DNA from: Mytilus trossulus
Taxonomy: Eukaryota; Mollusca; Bivalvia; Mytilida; Mytilidae
NCBI RefSeq assembly: GCF_036588685.1
Contig: NC_086378.1
Coordinates: forward strand, 14,673,578-14,737,577
Direction of reading: 5' to 3'
Length of the DNA stretch: 64,000 bases
Each line of letters begins with the position of its first letter. The first letter of the stretch is position 1. Under the pieces are notes generated by a model. That model saw only the letters and a program-made list of their open reading frames with translations. It had not been told where the DNA came from and did no database searches. Positions 1-11,330 of the stretch are shown in pieces. The position numbers were made by a program, and so were the translations under genes.

Positions 1-420
1 CAAAGAACGCGACCTAATAGCAAATTTAAGGTTACGCAAACTAGCTACATCGTGTTGCTTTTAGATATGAAAATAAATTGTAACACGTTTCGCTGGCGAA
101 CTTGTGAACAATGGTATTATGACAGGAATGGTCATACATACATCGATTTATAATAGCTTGAAAAAAGATTAAATGTTTTATTAACATATTTGTTGTTTTT
201 CATTTGAAAATAATTACATAAGATGTATGTTTCATTATTATACTTTATTCTGATTGGCTAACTGCACATCACGTGTTATTCCTTAAGCAATTGCATTACT
301 GAATAAAACTTATCATTGATGATAACACGTGGTCCCACAATATAGTGCAAAGGTTAATTAAATAAAACAAATATGAAATTCGTGTTTCACGATCATAGCA
401 ATAAAATGTAATTATAAGTA
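1..420. other. A+T-rich spacer, nothing recognised
   Basis: I see no coding exon, RNA gene or clear repeat here. If the Kazal gene has further 5' exons, they lie in this stretch unrecognised or outside the window. Confidence 0.4.
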
Positions 421-573
421 TTGAATGCTTCTTTTTTTTTTAACTTCATAGGGTTGTAAAAGCGTTGACCGTGTGCACATTTTTAGAATGAAGCGCTTCC
501 GTGCTTCATATAAAATGTACTTCGGTCAACGCTTTTACACCCCAATGAAGTTACAAAAATAAGCATTCAATTC
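421..573. mobile_element. MITE-like inverted repeat (hairpin element)
   Basis: The two ends are inverted copies of each other. The left arm carries TTGAATGCTT, then AACTTCA, then TGTAAAAGCGTTGACCG. The right arm carries CGGTCAACGCTTTTACA, TGAAGTTA and AAGCATTCAA. The centre holds a second small palindrome (GAAGCGCTTCC). Arms of about 45 bp with a short centre are typical of a miniature inverted-repeat element. Copies of this sequence are, to my memory, common in mussel DNA. Confidence 0.7.
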
Positions 574-659
574 TTAAATGTGATTTACCAACATAAGGAA
601 GCGTGAGCAAAAAATCTGGTGAAAAGGAAGAACTCTCAATGACAAAAATCGTCATTATA

Positions 660-800
660 AAAAAGAAGATGCGGTATGATTGCCAATGCGACAACTATCC
701 ACAAAAGACCAAAACGACACAGACATTAACAACTATAGGTCACCGTACGACCTTCAACAATGAGCAAAGCCCATACCGCATAGTCAGCTATAAAATACCT
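660..800 (+). repeat. Dispersed mussel-type repeat
   Basis: It contains the phrases GATGCGGTATGATTGCCAAT and CCTTCAACAATGAGCAAAGC. Related wording recurs near 6340-6480, 10895-11000, 42570-42650 and 56640-56720, so this is a dispersed family. The open frame through it is incidental. Confidence 0.6.
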
Positions 801-988
801 TTTTCTAATAGAACTTTAGAAAAGTTTGGTAGGCAATACAATTTTAAACATTTAACCCGAAAACCGCTATTACTGGATAGAAATAACCAAACTAGCTTCT
901 ATAAATTATCACGATGGATACCTGTATTTCTACGAGGAAAGCCTTCCTTCAATCAAAGTACTAAACGTGATCATGTTTTTATTTTTAG

Positions 989-1109
989 ATTTCACTTCCT
1001 CTCAATCAGATCTTTGTTCCAAAGTGCTAACAATAGATTGTGATGGTCAGTACGTGTCATCTAAAGATGAGTCTGTATGTGCGTCAGACCTTGTCACTTA
1101 TAAAACTTG
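989..1109 (+). CDS. Kazal gene exon A (first half of Kazal 1)
   Basis: The acceptor is a T-rich tract ending TTTTTAG; the donor is TG|GTGAGT. The exon opens with two bases of a split codon and ends with two bases (phase 2). It encodes cysteines 1 to 3 of the first Kazal domain, with SVCASDLVTYKT at its end. Confidence 0.82.
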
Positions 1110-3817
1110 GTGAGTTTATCTTAATTGACAACAAATGTTCAATATCGAACCTAATCTTTGAAGGTAATGCTAACTTGTCGGTAGGGGACAGTGCATGGAG
1201 ATAATGCATCTGCTTAGATTCTTAACCTTGATCTGATTTTGGGTAGCGAAACCTAATACATGGCACGGAAGAAGAGTTCTTTGCGGCAGGTGCCATGTAC
1301 AAGGAGTAACATACACGGAAATATTATTTAATAGTCATTATTCTGTTTTTCATCGTTGGAAATATTTTTTTTATTTTTGTCTGTTTTTAGTTTGTTAGTG
1401 AATTTAAACTTTTACAATTTTCAAAGTTACAAACGAATGTAGCCAATAAGAATTTCTGTAATAAAAGACGGAAACATTAAATTAATACAAAGAGTGTGTG
1501 TATTGATATCGGCCATTTTGATTAATCTGTTATTTATTCAGTATGTTCTGATTGTTTTATAGTTGTCATTTTGCACAAGCCAAATGTCGAGATGGACAAA
1601 TAGTGATTATATCTGATAGACCTTGCTCTAATACAACACATCTTTTAAATGCAACAGCTGCTTTTGCTCAAACCTGTGGTACTTTCCAACCACCTGCCGA
1701 GATAACTACAACTAGTACAGCAACGGCCAATATTAAAACGACATCAACATTAGATAATGATCCTTTTGATCATATATTCTGTTCTGGTATAAACAGTGGT
1801 GCAATAACGTGTCCAGACACACTAGATCCTTACTGTGGGACTGATGGTAAATTCTATCTCAATAAGTAAGTACGGGTACGAAATCAAGCAAGATGGGGTT
1901 TTTCCCTACCTACGGGCATTATGTTTTTCGATCTGTGTGTGTGTGGTTATCCGTCCGTTCGTCCGTTTCGTCCGTTAGTCCCGCATCAGGATAATGTTTT
2001 TGTCAAGGTAATTTTTTATGGAGTTGAAGTCCAATCAACCTGAAACCTAGTTTAAATATTTCCTATGATATACTAGTATGATCTTTTTAATACAAATGCC
2101 AAGTTAGAGTTCTGATCTAAGTTTTACGCTCCAAGGAACATAGAAAATGACCTATAATACGAAATTAAGCCGAGATCTAGAACATCCCAATTGCACGAGT
2201 TTCGCTTCTATTTGTATCTACTAGTATATTGTATGAACATCAGAGGTATTCGGAGGTCAACTCGATAGTCAATTAGAAGGCGTTAATACTAAAACCTACA
2301 CGAAACGAAGCTTCACACTATCGACCCTATGTCCTGTTTATTGTTTACTATAGAATATTAGACGTTTTATAATTTGTATAAATGTTTTACATGGTTATAA
2401 ATCAAATATTAGAATTTGAGTCAAATCGGTGAACATGAATTTGACAGCTAGTGCCCCTTTAAGAAGCCTACCTAATAACCATGTTTAGCTTCATTGGAAT
2501 GGCAAGATTTATCCAGTATATATCATTGGGTTGTTAAGTATTTCATTTAGCAGAGTGATTTCTAAATATGGAAGGAAGATATATGTTTTAGTCCACTATA
2601 ACTGTTTACTTTTTTATACGCCCGTCAAAATTTTGACGGGACGTGTTATGGTATACAAATGTCCGGTGTCCGTCCGTCCGTTCGTCTGTCTGTCCGGCGT
2701 AAACATGTCGCACCGTAACTTGAGAACGACTTATCCAAATTTCATGAAACTTAACATAGTTGTTTCTTATGATGGTCAAATTATCTGTATACTTTTTGCT
2801 GAAAATAAGATTTACACTTTTTTGAGTTACGGCACTTTGTAACTAAAACAGGGGTGTGTTTTTTTCACATGTCGCACCGTATCTCAAAAACTATTCTTGA
2901 TTATGGCTTAAAACTTTAAACACTTCTTAGTTATATTAATCTTAATATCTGTTTACTTTTTGGTGATGATTCAAAATTTTATTTTTGAGTTATTGAGTAT
3001 TTTGTAAAAAAAAGGGGGAGGTTTTTTTTATATATCGCACCATATCTCAAAAACGATTTATGATTATTGCTTAAAACTTTACACATGTCTTTTTTATATT
3101 AATCTAAAGATCTGTATACTTTTTGGTGATGATTCAAAATTTCATTTTTGAGTTATTGAGTATTTTGTAAAAAAGGGGGAGGGTTTTTTTTTTACATGTT
3201 GTGCCGTATCTCAAAAACAATTTATGATTATTGCTTAAAACTTTACACACTTCTTTGTTGTATTAATCTCAAGATCTGTATACTTTTTGATTTTGATTCA
3301 AAATTTTATTTTAGTGATATTTAGTTTTTTATGATTATTGCATAAAACTTCCACACAAGACGTCGGGCGTATCATGCGCTCATGGCGCAGCTGTTTATTT
3401 CATTTTGTGTAGAGATCTAATTGTTTATTTTATGCAAGGATTTGTATATACAATCACGTGAACTATACAAACCCATGGCTAAGGACTTTTTTTATGACAC
3501 TGCAAAATGAAAGGTTGGGTATTCTATTCTTTAAAAATCAAAACAGTAACTAAATACATCAAACAAACTCAATAGATCGATGAGTCAATATTTGCATTAC
3601 ACTTAAATAGGAATTTAAAACTTATACCACAAATCTTATTATAAGCTCTGTCAGTTCATATTATTTACAACTGTAGAACTGATTTTTACAAAATTATAAA
3701 ATAATTATATTTCTGTGTTTAAGGTGTGATTTCCAAACCGCCAGGTGTACCAATCCGAGTTTATCGATACAGCCAATCAGATTGTGCAAAGGACCAACGC
3801 CTACTCCAATAGGGTAG
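989..3817 (+). CDS. Kazal-domain serine protease inhibitor, 3' part of gene (3 exons, 5' end missing)
   Basis: Three exons (989-1109, 1563-1865, 3724-3817) join in frame, each flanked by AG and GT, and end at TAG 3815-3817. The joined product has two Kazal domains. In the first, the six-cysteine pattern runs from DLC to RPC around VCASDLVTYKT-C-C with A and C at the expected spacing. The second runs from FCSGINSG to IRLC around YCGTDGKFYLNKC. A Thr-rich linker (AEITTTSTATANIKTTSTL) lies between them. Kazal domains are normally secreted and block serine proteases by a reactive loop between the second and third cysteines. No signal peptide is visible because the 5' exons are not found. A short tail rich in Pro and Thr follows the last cysteine. 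The target protease cannot be read from the sequence. Confidence 0.85.
1563..1865 (+). CDS. Kazal gene exon B (second half of Kazal 1, linker, first half of Kazal 2)
   Basis: The acceptor is TTTTATAG and the donor is AA|GTAAGT. The exon begins with CHFAQAKC (cysteines 4 and 5 of Kazal 1). It continues through a Thr/Ala/Ser linker and ends with YCGTDGKFYLN. It starts and ends in phase 2. Confidence 0.87.
1871..2470. repeat. Two dispersed repeats in the Kazal intron
   Basis: At 1871-2165 lies a repeat with CCGTCCGTTCGTCCGTTTCG and a follow-on segment of a kind common in mussel DNA. At about 2140-2470 lies a second one sharing AATTTGACAGCTAGT and neighbouring text with 16300-16610. Neither shows coding capacity. 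Confidence 0.6.
2617..3393. repeat. Dispersed repeat with three internal sub-repeats
   Basis: The element begins near a palindrome (CGTCAAAATTTTGACG) followed by a CCGTCCG run. It then has three imperfect direct copies of a unit of about 170 bp, recognisable by CACCGTATCTCAAAAAC / CACCATATCTCAAAAACG / GCCGTATCTCAAAAACA, and ends near GGGCGTATCATGCGCTC. It fills the last intron of the Kazal gene. Confidence 0.65.
3724..3817 (+). CDS. Kazal gene terminal exon C (second half of Kazal 2, stop)
   Basis: It begins with G completing the split Lys codon, then CDFQTARC, which supplies cysteines 4 and 5 of Kazal 2. The sixth cysteine is in IRLC. It ends KGPTPTPIG and TAG. Too short to stand out as an open frame, it is recognised because it completes the Kazal pattern exactly. 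Confidence 0.87.
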
Positions 3818-3956
3818 CAAATTATTGTCGCAGATTGTACCAAATACAGCTTTGATTAAAATCGGATACGATATATTATTTTAATAAGTCGTTTTTGAAG
3901 TGTACCAAGCTTGTTAGAACAGACATCTGTGTTTGAATAATGGCGCCAATTATACA

Positions 3957-3962
3957 AATAAA
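3957..3962 (+). terminator. Candidate polyadenylation signal of the Kazal gene
   Basis: This is the first AATAAA after the Kazal stop codon, 140 nt downstream. There is no transcript evidence for its use. Confidence 0.4.
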
Positions 3963-4639
3963 TACAGTTTCTGGGTATCATAAAACACACTAGGTTAAAA
4001 TGTTTAGCATCAATTATTTTCTTTTTCATATTCCAATGATATATTCTCCTGGAAAACATGACAATCAACGAATTATTGTTTCAAGTAAAATTTCACAAGG
4101 TGCAATTATTAGTTGAAAAAAAATCCATGTCAGCAATTCAATTCCGTAACTTTCAAAATCTTTAATTTCATATGTGTAACCTTAAGGGCATACGATACGG
4201 TAGAGATCCCTCGTTGATTCTTTTCTTGAAATTTTGATAGAAGGTCAATTCAAATGTGCACTTTTGAAATATGCAAAGAAAAAGTACCTTCATGACTTAA
4301 ATGTACTTTTTGTGATTATATATATATTAGGTTCGAAATTTGCATATTTTAAATATATGTTTCTCAGTTTTGTCCTTTATGTGATTTAAAAGGAGTTGTG
4401 TTGTTACGGATAAATATATAATAAACGGCATCATTTGACAAGTTGCGAATGTATATCTGCAGAATTTTGCTGCCTTCGAGATTCCTCTTCGAATTAGCCT
4501 TTGTTAAAACGATTAGAGCGAAAACGATGGAATGTCAGAAATGTGAAGAACAAAAATGAAATTTCTAGTTGATAGCACATCTTTGATAAACATTCTCTGT
4601 AAAACAAAATATTTGAAAAGTTTTTAAGAATAAAATTAA

Positions 4640-4985
4640 GAAAGGAAATGGGGAATGTGTCAAAGAGACAATCACTCCACCAGATAGTAGAAAACTCCCG
4701 AAGGCCACAAATTGGTCTTCAACACAGCGAAAAGATCGATCCTGCACAGAGGCAGGCTTCAGATGAACTTCAGAGGAACCCTAAACAAAATGTGAACTTG
4801 TTCAATGAAAAGAACGCGACACCATACTTCAAACATATAAATGAACTAAAATTTGAAAAAAAACATACAAGATTTGGATGGAAAGTTGTCTCATTGGCAC
4901 TCACACCACATCTTCCTATATCTAAGGCTAACAAAGGCCACAAACTCCTGACTTGGGACAGGCGCAAAAATGTCTTTTTCTGAAA
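4640..4985 (+). repeat. Dispersed mussel-type repeat
   Basis: It contains GGGAATGTGTCAAAGAGACA and TGACTTGGGACAGGCGCAAA. Related pieces occur at 11090-11130 and 21870-21920 and, inverted, at 44310-44410. The 111-residue open frame across it resembles no family I know and is best read as chance. Confidence 0.65.
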
Positions 4986-5960
4986 TTAGAAAGTATTCTC
5001 AGTGAGGTTTATTCAACATCTCTAGTAAATCTAACAAAAGCGCCATTTGAAAGAGTTTGTACTATTACTGTTACGTTGCTGGTATCAATATGACCAAATA
5101 ATACTAAAAGAACATGCAACCTCGTCTAAATGGATCGTAACCCTTGGCTAGTAAAGATGGTTAAAGTATAGAAAAATACCATAAACACCAGGAGTTATAC
5201 CTATTAATATAAAAAAAAATAAATTAGAATTTCGCTGACTAATTTTATATCTTCGTTATTTGAATAACAAACGATAAATCAAAAACAGACACAATAAAAA
5301 TAGCTAGAAAAATCATATAATAATGATTCTTCAGTCATCACCAATTACAGGTTCTACAAAAAAATGTGATTATGTATCAAAGAATATCTGCAATTACTGA
5401 TAGCAAAACTACTGAAGAAAATATTAACGGAATGTACTCTAATATTGGCGGTTGTACATCGAGACAGAGGAATTATTTCAACACCATATGAGCCGTATGA
5501 TGTCGTCGTTTTCGTTAACCAGCACAACACACAATTAGTAGATGGTTACTGTTACAGCATTACTGTGTATAACTAGTTACGAATGACTTCCAGATTTTTC
5601 TTTTTATTATGTATCGTTCCTATTGGGCGTAAAAATATTGCATTTGGACTGACTATTGAACATGATTCAAATTGGGTTATCTCCCATTATCAGAAAAAAA
5701 TCTAAATTAAGAAATACAAGTATGTCTCATCTACGCCAGTGAAGTTTGTAATTAATGCCGAAAGTCATGACGAATCTAATTAATAAGTATATATGTATAC
5801 TGTATATATTTTGTGTCTACTAAAAAAGTCCGGACGACAGTGAAAATTTAACTATGTATTTATTGTGTGTCTAATAGTAAAGTCCGTTACGGCATGGCTA
5901 ACAATGTATGGTTAATACTTGCTCTCTAGCATGATCCGAGCAAAGGAAGACATCGATGTC
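4986..5960. other. Spacer, nothing recognised
   Basis: A+T-rich sequence with no exon-like frame of useful length and no repeat that I recognise. Confidence 0.4.
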
Positions 5961-5969
5961 CTCGGCAGC

Positions 5970-6350
5970 TAGAAAAAGTCGTAAAGGACAGACAAACGAA
6001 TGGTCACCACCATTACTATATACTACTTGCTCCTCAAAGCGAGGGTACGAGTAATGACTACATTTAGAGTTTTGTTTCTAATTCCGTTGCCTTTTTGAAC
6101 AGAAGTATCGATCAAATTGCTGTAGCTACATTAGCAGGTCCCTGTAGAACCCTTTTTAACCTACGTGTCGTTATTTATATTTTCTTAACTTGTTATTGTT
6201 ATAAGTCGTCCTGTTGTTGCTGCACTGCGCATGTTTGTATTGCATGTTTTTGTTTTACGACGTTTGGTCTACATGTAGAAGCGCATGTTAATTTGTTTGA
6301 CCCAACCAAGTCACGGTGTCTGGACAATGTAGTATAAAAATAGAAAGATG
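5970..6350. repeat. Block A, left member of a duplicated pair
   Basis: This stretch matches 56245-56645 in order and orientation, for example CTACATTT, CCGTTGCCTTTTTGA / CGTTGCTTTCTTGA, CTACGTGTCGTTA / CTATGTGTCGTTA, GTCGTCCTGTTGT and TTTGACCCAACCA / TTTAACCCAACCA. The copies are clearly diverged. Confidence 0.7.
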
Positions 6351-6603
6351 TGATATGATTGCAAACCGGCGAGACAACTCTCTGCCTGATACCAAATACG
6401 TTAATAAACTATAAAGGCTTCAACAATAAGCAAAACCAATATCAAGGTATAAATCGTCAAATGTCAAACAACTAAAACAGGGAAACTAATGGTCTTATTT
6501 AAATAGAAAATAATAAATTAAAACAAATCAGTATGATTTCCGTCGAACATCATCTTGGATTGAACTGTCAATCATGCATCGATAAATAAGTCTCGGTTAT
6601 TGA

Positions 6604-6685
6604 ATAGAAAGGTATATACTATGAAAATTAGAGCGCGATGCTTTGCCCCAAGCTCTTATTTTCATAGTATATACCTTTCTATACA
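6604..6685. mobile_element. Hairpin element with long arms
   Basis: The left arm ATAGAAAGGTATATACTATG and the right arm CATAGTATATACCTTTCTAT are exact inverted copies, with a centre of about 40 bp. Fragments carrying only one arm motif (GTACTATGAAAATTAGA) recur at 7615-7690 and 14165-14230. Confidence 0.75.
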
Positions 6686-7134
6686 ATATCAAATTTAGCA
6701 CATATTTACAACTTGAGTAATCCTGTAATTAGTCTATTGACATGTTTTGGCTGACTGGATGTAGCTCATTTACGTAGTTTTGTTAATCTACTCACTATAA
6801 TATCATTGTAAAAATGGGATTTCAAAAGGCCCTTGACTTTAGAATGTAAAGAAGGTAGCTGCTGGTGTAAGTATGTTTATTGATATAAAGCGTTGTTTTA
6901 CTATGTACACATGTACTTATTTACATGGTAAGATGACAAAATGAATTCACCAAGAGCAGACAATTCTTAAATTGCAGTGAAAGCTTTACATTCTTGAAAA
7001 CTTTTTTTTAATTTCACATAAAACCTAAAACTATCTTCAAAATGCTTTTGAATGAGTACAAACAGTTGGAACCCCCTCCTACATCTTTGTTTGAAATACC
7101 ATTTAAAAATGGCTGGATCTGACCCTGGTATGTA

Positions 7135-7215
7135 CCCATAGGTAGTCTAGTGGATAGTTTATATGCAAGAAATATTTGTCACTGGACATTAGGCAACCAA
7201 TTATCGACCAATTTA
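7135..7215 (+). repeat. Short dispersed repeat fragment
   Basis: It carries AAATATTTGTCACTGGACAT followed by AGGCAACCAA. A related piece is at 31275-31340 (AAATATTTGCCACTGGACGT). Confidence 0.5.
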
Positions 7216-7785
7216 TGACTGAATATATCAAATTGTTTTATTAATTATTTCCCTTCAAAAGATTCATGGTGGACTCTTTTTGTGTACAAAGTAATTTGCA
7301 TGGAAGATAAAGGATCATTACAAATTTTATAGATTGAGTTGTACTTTAATTAAGGTATAAAGCACCATAATTATTACTCTTTATTCTATTGAAATTCTTT
7401 TGTAATTGTCAAAACAAAATTTAGATAAGAAGATTGATTAGTAGGATGTTAAAAATCTGTTTGAAAACTAATTACAAACTATTTAGTAAAATTTGGAACA
7501 CAGAATTTATTTTCAAAATAGATAGTAGCAATTTTTGTTCTAATATCTTGATTACAATACAATGAAATCTTACTCTTGTGGTCATTCATGCGTAGTTACT
7601 TAGTACACGGGAAAAGTATGTACTATGAAAATTAGAAGGCAAATTTAAGCAATTTGATTGGACGAGAAGTTGTAAGTATGTGCTAATCCCTAAACCGCTG
7701 ATGTTGTACACTCTTTTAATAGCAAAACAGCTTTCGAACGATAGAAGATCGTTTGCAAACAAAAATAAATTCATGAACATAAGGA

Positions 7786-7880
7786 AATAAGGCAAATTCA
7801 ACTCACTCGATTTAAACCTAAGGCTATATTTTTAAATACCTTGACTTCATGTCAATATACACGGCACAACGGATGTCAAG
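7786..7880. repeat. Block B, start of left member of duplicated pair
   Basis: AAGGCAAATTCAACTCACTCG matches the sequence beginning at 58083, which differs by one base. The remainder of block B resumes after the satellite, at 9040-9975. Confidence 0.65.
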
Positions 7881-7887
7881 TTGGTTC

Positions 7888-8652
7888 AATATTCAACATT
7901 CAACATTCAACATTCAAATTTTTTTTTTTTTTTTTTTTTTTTTCTCGTATCCATTTTCAACATTCAACATTCGATTTCAACATTCAACATTCGATTTCAA
8001 TATTCAACATTCAACATTCAAAATTATTTTTTTTCTATTTTTTTCTTATATCCATTTTCAACATTCAACATTCGATTTCAACATTCAACATTCGATTTCA
8101 ATATTCAACATTCAACATTCAACTTTCATTTTTTTTTTTTTTTTTTTTTTCCTCGTATCCATTTTCAACATTCAACATTCGATTTCAACATTCAACATTC
8201 GATTTCAATATTCAACATTCAACATTCAAACTTTTTTTTTTTTTTCTTATATCCATTTTCAACATTCAACATTCGATTTCAACATTCAACATTCGATTTC
8301 AACATTCAACATTCGATTTCAATATTCAACATTCAACATTCAACATTCAACATTCAAATTTTTTTTTTTTTTTTTTTTTTTCTCGTCTCCATTTTCAACA
8401 TTCAACATTCGATTTCAACATTCAACATTCGATTTCAATATTCAACATTCAAATTTTTTTTTTTTTTTCTCATATTCATTTTCAACATTCAACATTCGAT
8501 TTCAACATTCAACATTCGATTTCAATATTCAACATTCAACATTCAAATTTCTTTTTTTTTTTCTTTTTTTTTTCTCTTCTCGTATCCATTTTCAACATTC
8601 AACATTCGATTTCAACATTCAACATTCGATTTCAATATTCAACATTCAACAT

Positions 8653-8683
<31 letters not shown>

Positions 8684-9035
8684 CTCGTATCCATTTTCAA
8701 CATTCAACATTCGATTTCAACATTCAACATTCGATTTCAATATTCAACATTCAACATTCAATTTTTTTTTTTTTTTTTTTTCTCGTATCCATTTTCAACA
8801 TTCAACATTCGATTTCAACATTCAACATTCGATTTCAATATTCAACATTCAACATTCAAATTTTTTTTTTCTATTTTTTTCTTATATCCATTTTCAACAT
8901 TCAACATTCGATTTCAACATTCAACATTCGATTTCAATATTCAACATTCAACATTCAAACTTTTTTTTTTTTTTCTTATATCCATTTTCAACATTCAACA
9001 TTCGATTTCAACATTCAACATTCGATACAGTAGTT
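7888..9035 (+). repeat. T-rich complex satellite, about 11 units
   Basis: A higher-order tandem array. The core is runs of the 9-mer CAACATTCA and variants, then TTCGATTTCAA, then a homopolymer T tract of 10-24 bases, then CTCGTATCCATTTT or CTTATATCCATTTT. The CCATTTTCAACATTC phrase occurs at about 7951, 8052, 8159, 8253, 8389, 8476 (variant), 8586, 8691, 8789, 8888 and 8982, giving unit lengths of 87-136 bp. No TAA, TAG or TGA occurs on the + strand, so all three forward frames stay open for about 390 codons. The encoded peptides are three shifted readings of one 9-mer and are not plausible proteins. Confidence 0.9.
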
Positions 9036-9039
9036 ATTA

Positions 9040-9975
9040 AAAATATTAATTGTTAACCAGTTTTTATAATTAGCTGAGGTCAAAATGTAAACACATCTAT
9101 TTATAAAGTGTGGCTATACCGGCATAACACTGGTCTGCACAACATACTAGCATTTAAGGAATTGTAGTTTCTATAGGGATTTAAGGGACTTATTTATGTG
9201 ACAGAATAATGGACATGTATGTATACTTTAGCATAAAAATGGCTGCATGTTGTCATGGTGATAGTTGTCATTATCTTTTTCGATTTGATTATGTTAGGAG
9301 ACCCCTTTTCGTAATGTTGGTTTATCTCTTTTTTGTATTTTTCCCCTGTCTTTACACAATCGTATAAATTGGGCAATGTATCATGCACACTTGCTCTTTT
9401 TATATATATTTTTTTCAAGACGTGCTATTGTCAGGTTATTTGTATGTTTATTGCCATGGCATTTGACAGACACTGTAGCTATGTACTAAACGATACACTT
9501 TCTATTTCTCTTTATTTGAAGATCACAACTTAACTGAGTTAAGACACCAAATAATTAGATTTCCCTTGCATTCATATTTATGTGTATGTACTTCTTTTAT
9601 AGAAACACTGTCATTATACTTATGTTACAATATTAAGTCTTGTGCAATTAATACTCTAACCAGTTCTTTGGACACTGAAAAGCTTGGGAATTTCCCTTTT
9701 TAATTGGTTGAAGGTAAGCTAAGAGTTTTATTTATTTCCTTTACATCACAAATAAACGATTTAACCTTCACTTAGATACAAATGATATTATTATACGTAT
9801 GCATATCAGGAATTTTAATTAACAAAGTATCTATAAAGTGTGTACACTTATTGGTAAAACTGTTGTGATTGAGGTTTTTAAAAATTGATTTTTCTATAAA
9901 TGCTTACAGAAAATATCCATTTAAACCTATAAATAAATTTATGTTCATTGTGTCTTCTAAAATATTTTAATCATA
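9040..9975. repeat. Block B, remainder of left member of duplicated pair
   Basis: It matches 58170-59005 in order: TTGTTAACCAGTT, GTCAAAATGTAAACACATCT, GGGATTTAAGGGACTTAT, AATGGACATGTATGTATACT, AATTAACAAAGTATCTAT and GAAAATATCCATTTAAACCT. Open frames inside it are short and not conserved between the two copies. Confidence 0.75.
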
Positions 9976-9984
9976 TGAAGAAAA

Positions 9985-10870
9985 AAAAATCGCCATTTTG
10001 ACCCAATTGACTCAAATTTTCAGATTTCATTTATTGTATATAGAAACAATTAATAAATTTAAAACTGAACTAAAAAACCGTTACCCTCAGAGTAATATTT
10101 TTGTTCCGAAGCAATATGAATTTGGAAATCGAAAATTGAATATAATTCTCACCCAACTTCGATGTTTTGCATCATCCTTAAACTATGATCTATATAGGGT
10201 CAACATTATTTCTGACCCTTCCTGCCGCTGTGGTGTTAATCGTGAAGATTCCTATCATTTCTTTTTTAAATGTATATTATATTCAAACATACGAAATAAA
10301 ATGTTTGAAAGTCTTCGCTGGCTTCCAAATGATTGTAAAATTAACATAGAACTACTTACCTCGGGTAGTTGTCTTCTTACTTTAGAGCAAAACCGAAACA
10401 TTTTCAAAAATGTCTTTGAGTTTATTAAAAGTTCGGAAAGATTTCAAATTGTCTAGGTAGCAAACCATGGTCGCACACACATCATCATCTAAGATTTCTT
10501 CTCCCTTTTTTTTGTCCTTTTTAATTTTTTTAATTGGGGTTTTTTTTTTTTTTTTGTTTTTTTTTTATTATTATTTTTTTTTTTTTTTTTTTTTTTTTTT
10601 CTGTTTTCAAAATAATTTATTCATTTATATATTTTTATTTATTTTTTCTGTATTATTATTGTTTTCTTTTTCTTCAATCTCCAATTTTCCGTCTTTTGAT
10701 CCATATTTATATATATATTTACTAAATTAGATATACCATTCTTTACATGCATGCTCATACATATATTTTTGTATTATATTGCTATAAATGTTAAATGGAG
10801 AAGACTTCATAAGTCTGTTTGACTTGTGTCTTATCCAATTTGTACTTTAACAAATAAAATATGTTTAAAC
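9985..10870 (+). mobile_element. 5'-truncated LINE retrotransposon, 3' end
   Basis: The frame 9998-10456 encodes the C-terminal part of a non-LTR reverse transcriptase polyprotein. The telling piece is the cysteine-histidine knuckle CRCGVNREDSYHFFFKC (CxC, H, C) after RVNIISDPS, with preceding ILTQLRCFASSLNYDLY. This tail is typical of LINE proteins in which the knuckle follows the reverse transcriptase. The catalytic domain is absent, so the copy is dead on arrival. A T-rich 3' untranslated part (10500-10730) and an AATAAA-containing end near 10855 follow. The upstream limit abuts block B. Confidence 0.75.
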
Positions 10871-10889
10871 TAAAACAATTAACTATATA

Positions 10890-11330
10890 AAAATATGAAG
10901 ATGTGGTATGATTATCAATGAGATAACTATCTGTCAAAGTTAAAATTAAGTGGATGTAAGCAATAGAGTCAACCGAACAACCTTCAACAATGAGAAAAAA
11001 TGAAACAGTTTAATTGAGAAAACAAACGGCCTAAAATACGAAAAAAACCCAAATATGACAGACTTGAACAAACGGCAACCATGCACTGATCATGAACTAC
11101 TTGGTTCTGACTTGGGACAGACACATACAAAATGTGGTTTAGTGAAACGTATTTGTGAGTGCTCATTCCTACCAAAACATTGGACAGTGGCGTAACAGCA
11201 TAACACCAAGAAAAAAACTATTAAAATCATTTGAAGATGGCTTAGCTGATCTGGTCGATACAAAGCAGAAAAACATAAAACCAAAAAAAGACCAGACATG
11301 GCAGGGTATATGCCCATCCTTCATCCATAA
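10890..11330 (+). repeat. Dispersed mussel-type repeats
   Basis: GAAGATGTGGTATGATTATC and CCTTCAACAATGAGAAAAA mark the same family as 660-800. ACTTGGGACAGACACATAC marks the family at 4640-4985. Confidence 0.6.

Noticed and set aside
603..1043. A 146-codon frame at the left end
   Set aside because: It runs through a dispersed repeat (660-800) and then overlaps Kazal exon A in a different frame. No recognisable content.
4648..4983. A 111-codon frame
   Set aside because: It lies wholly in a dispersed repeat with copies elsewhere in the window.
7841..9056. Three overlapping frames of 391-399 codons on the + strand
   Set aside because: All three are frame-shifted readings of one satellite unit with poly-T tracts. 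No domain and no splice context, so no gene is called.
9998..10456. The 152-codon frame as a host gene
   Set aside because: The CxC-H-C knuckle and surrounding text fit the tail of a LINE protein; kept as a mobile-element remnant instead.
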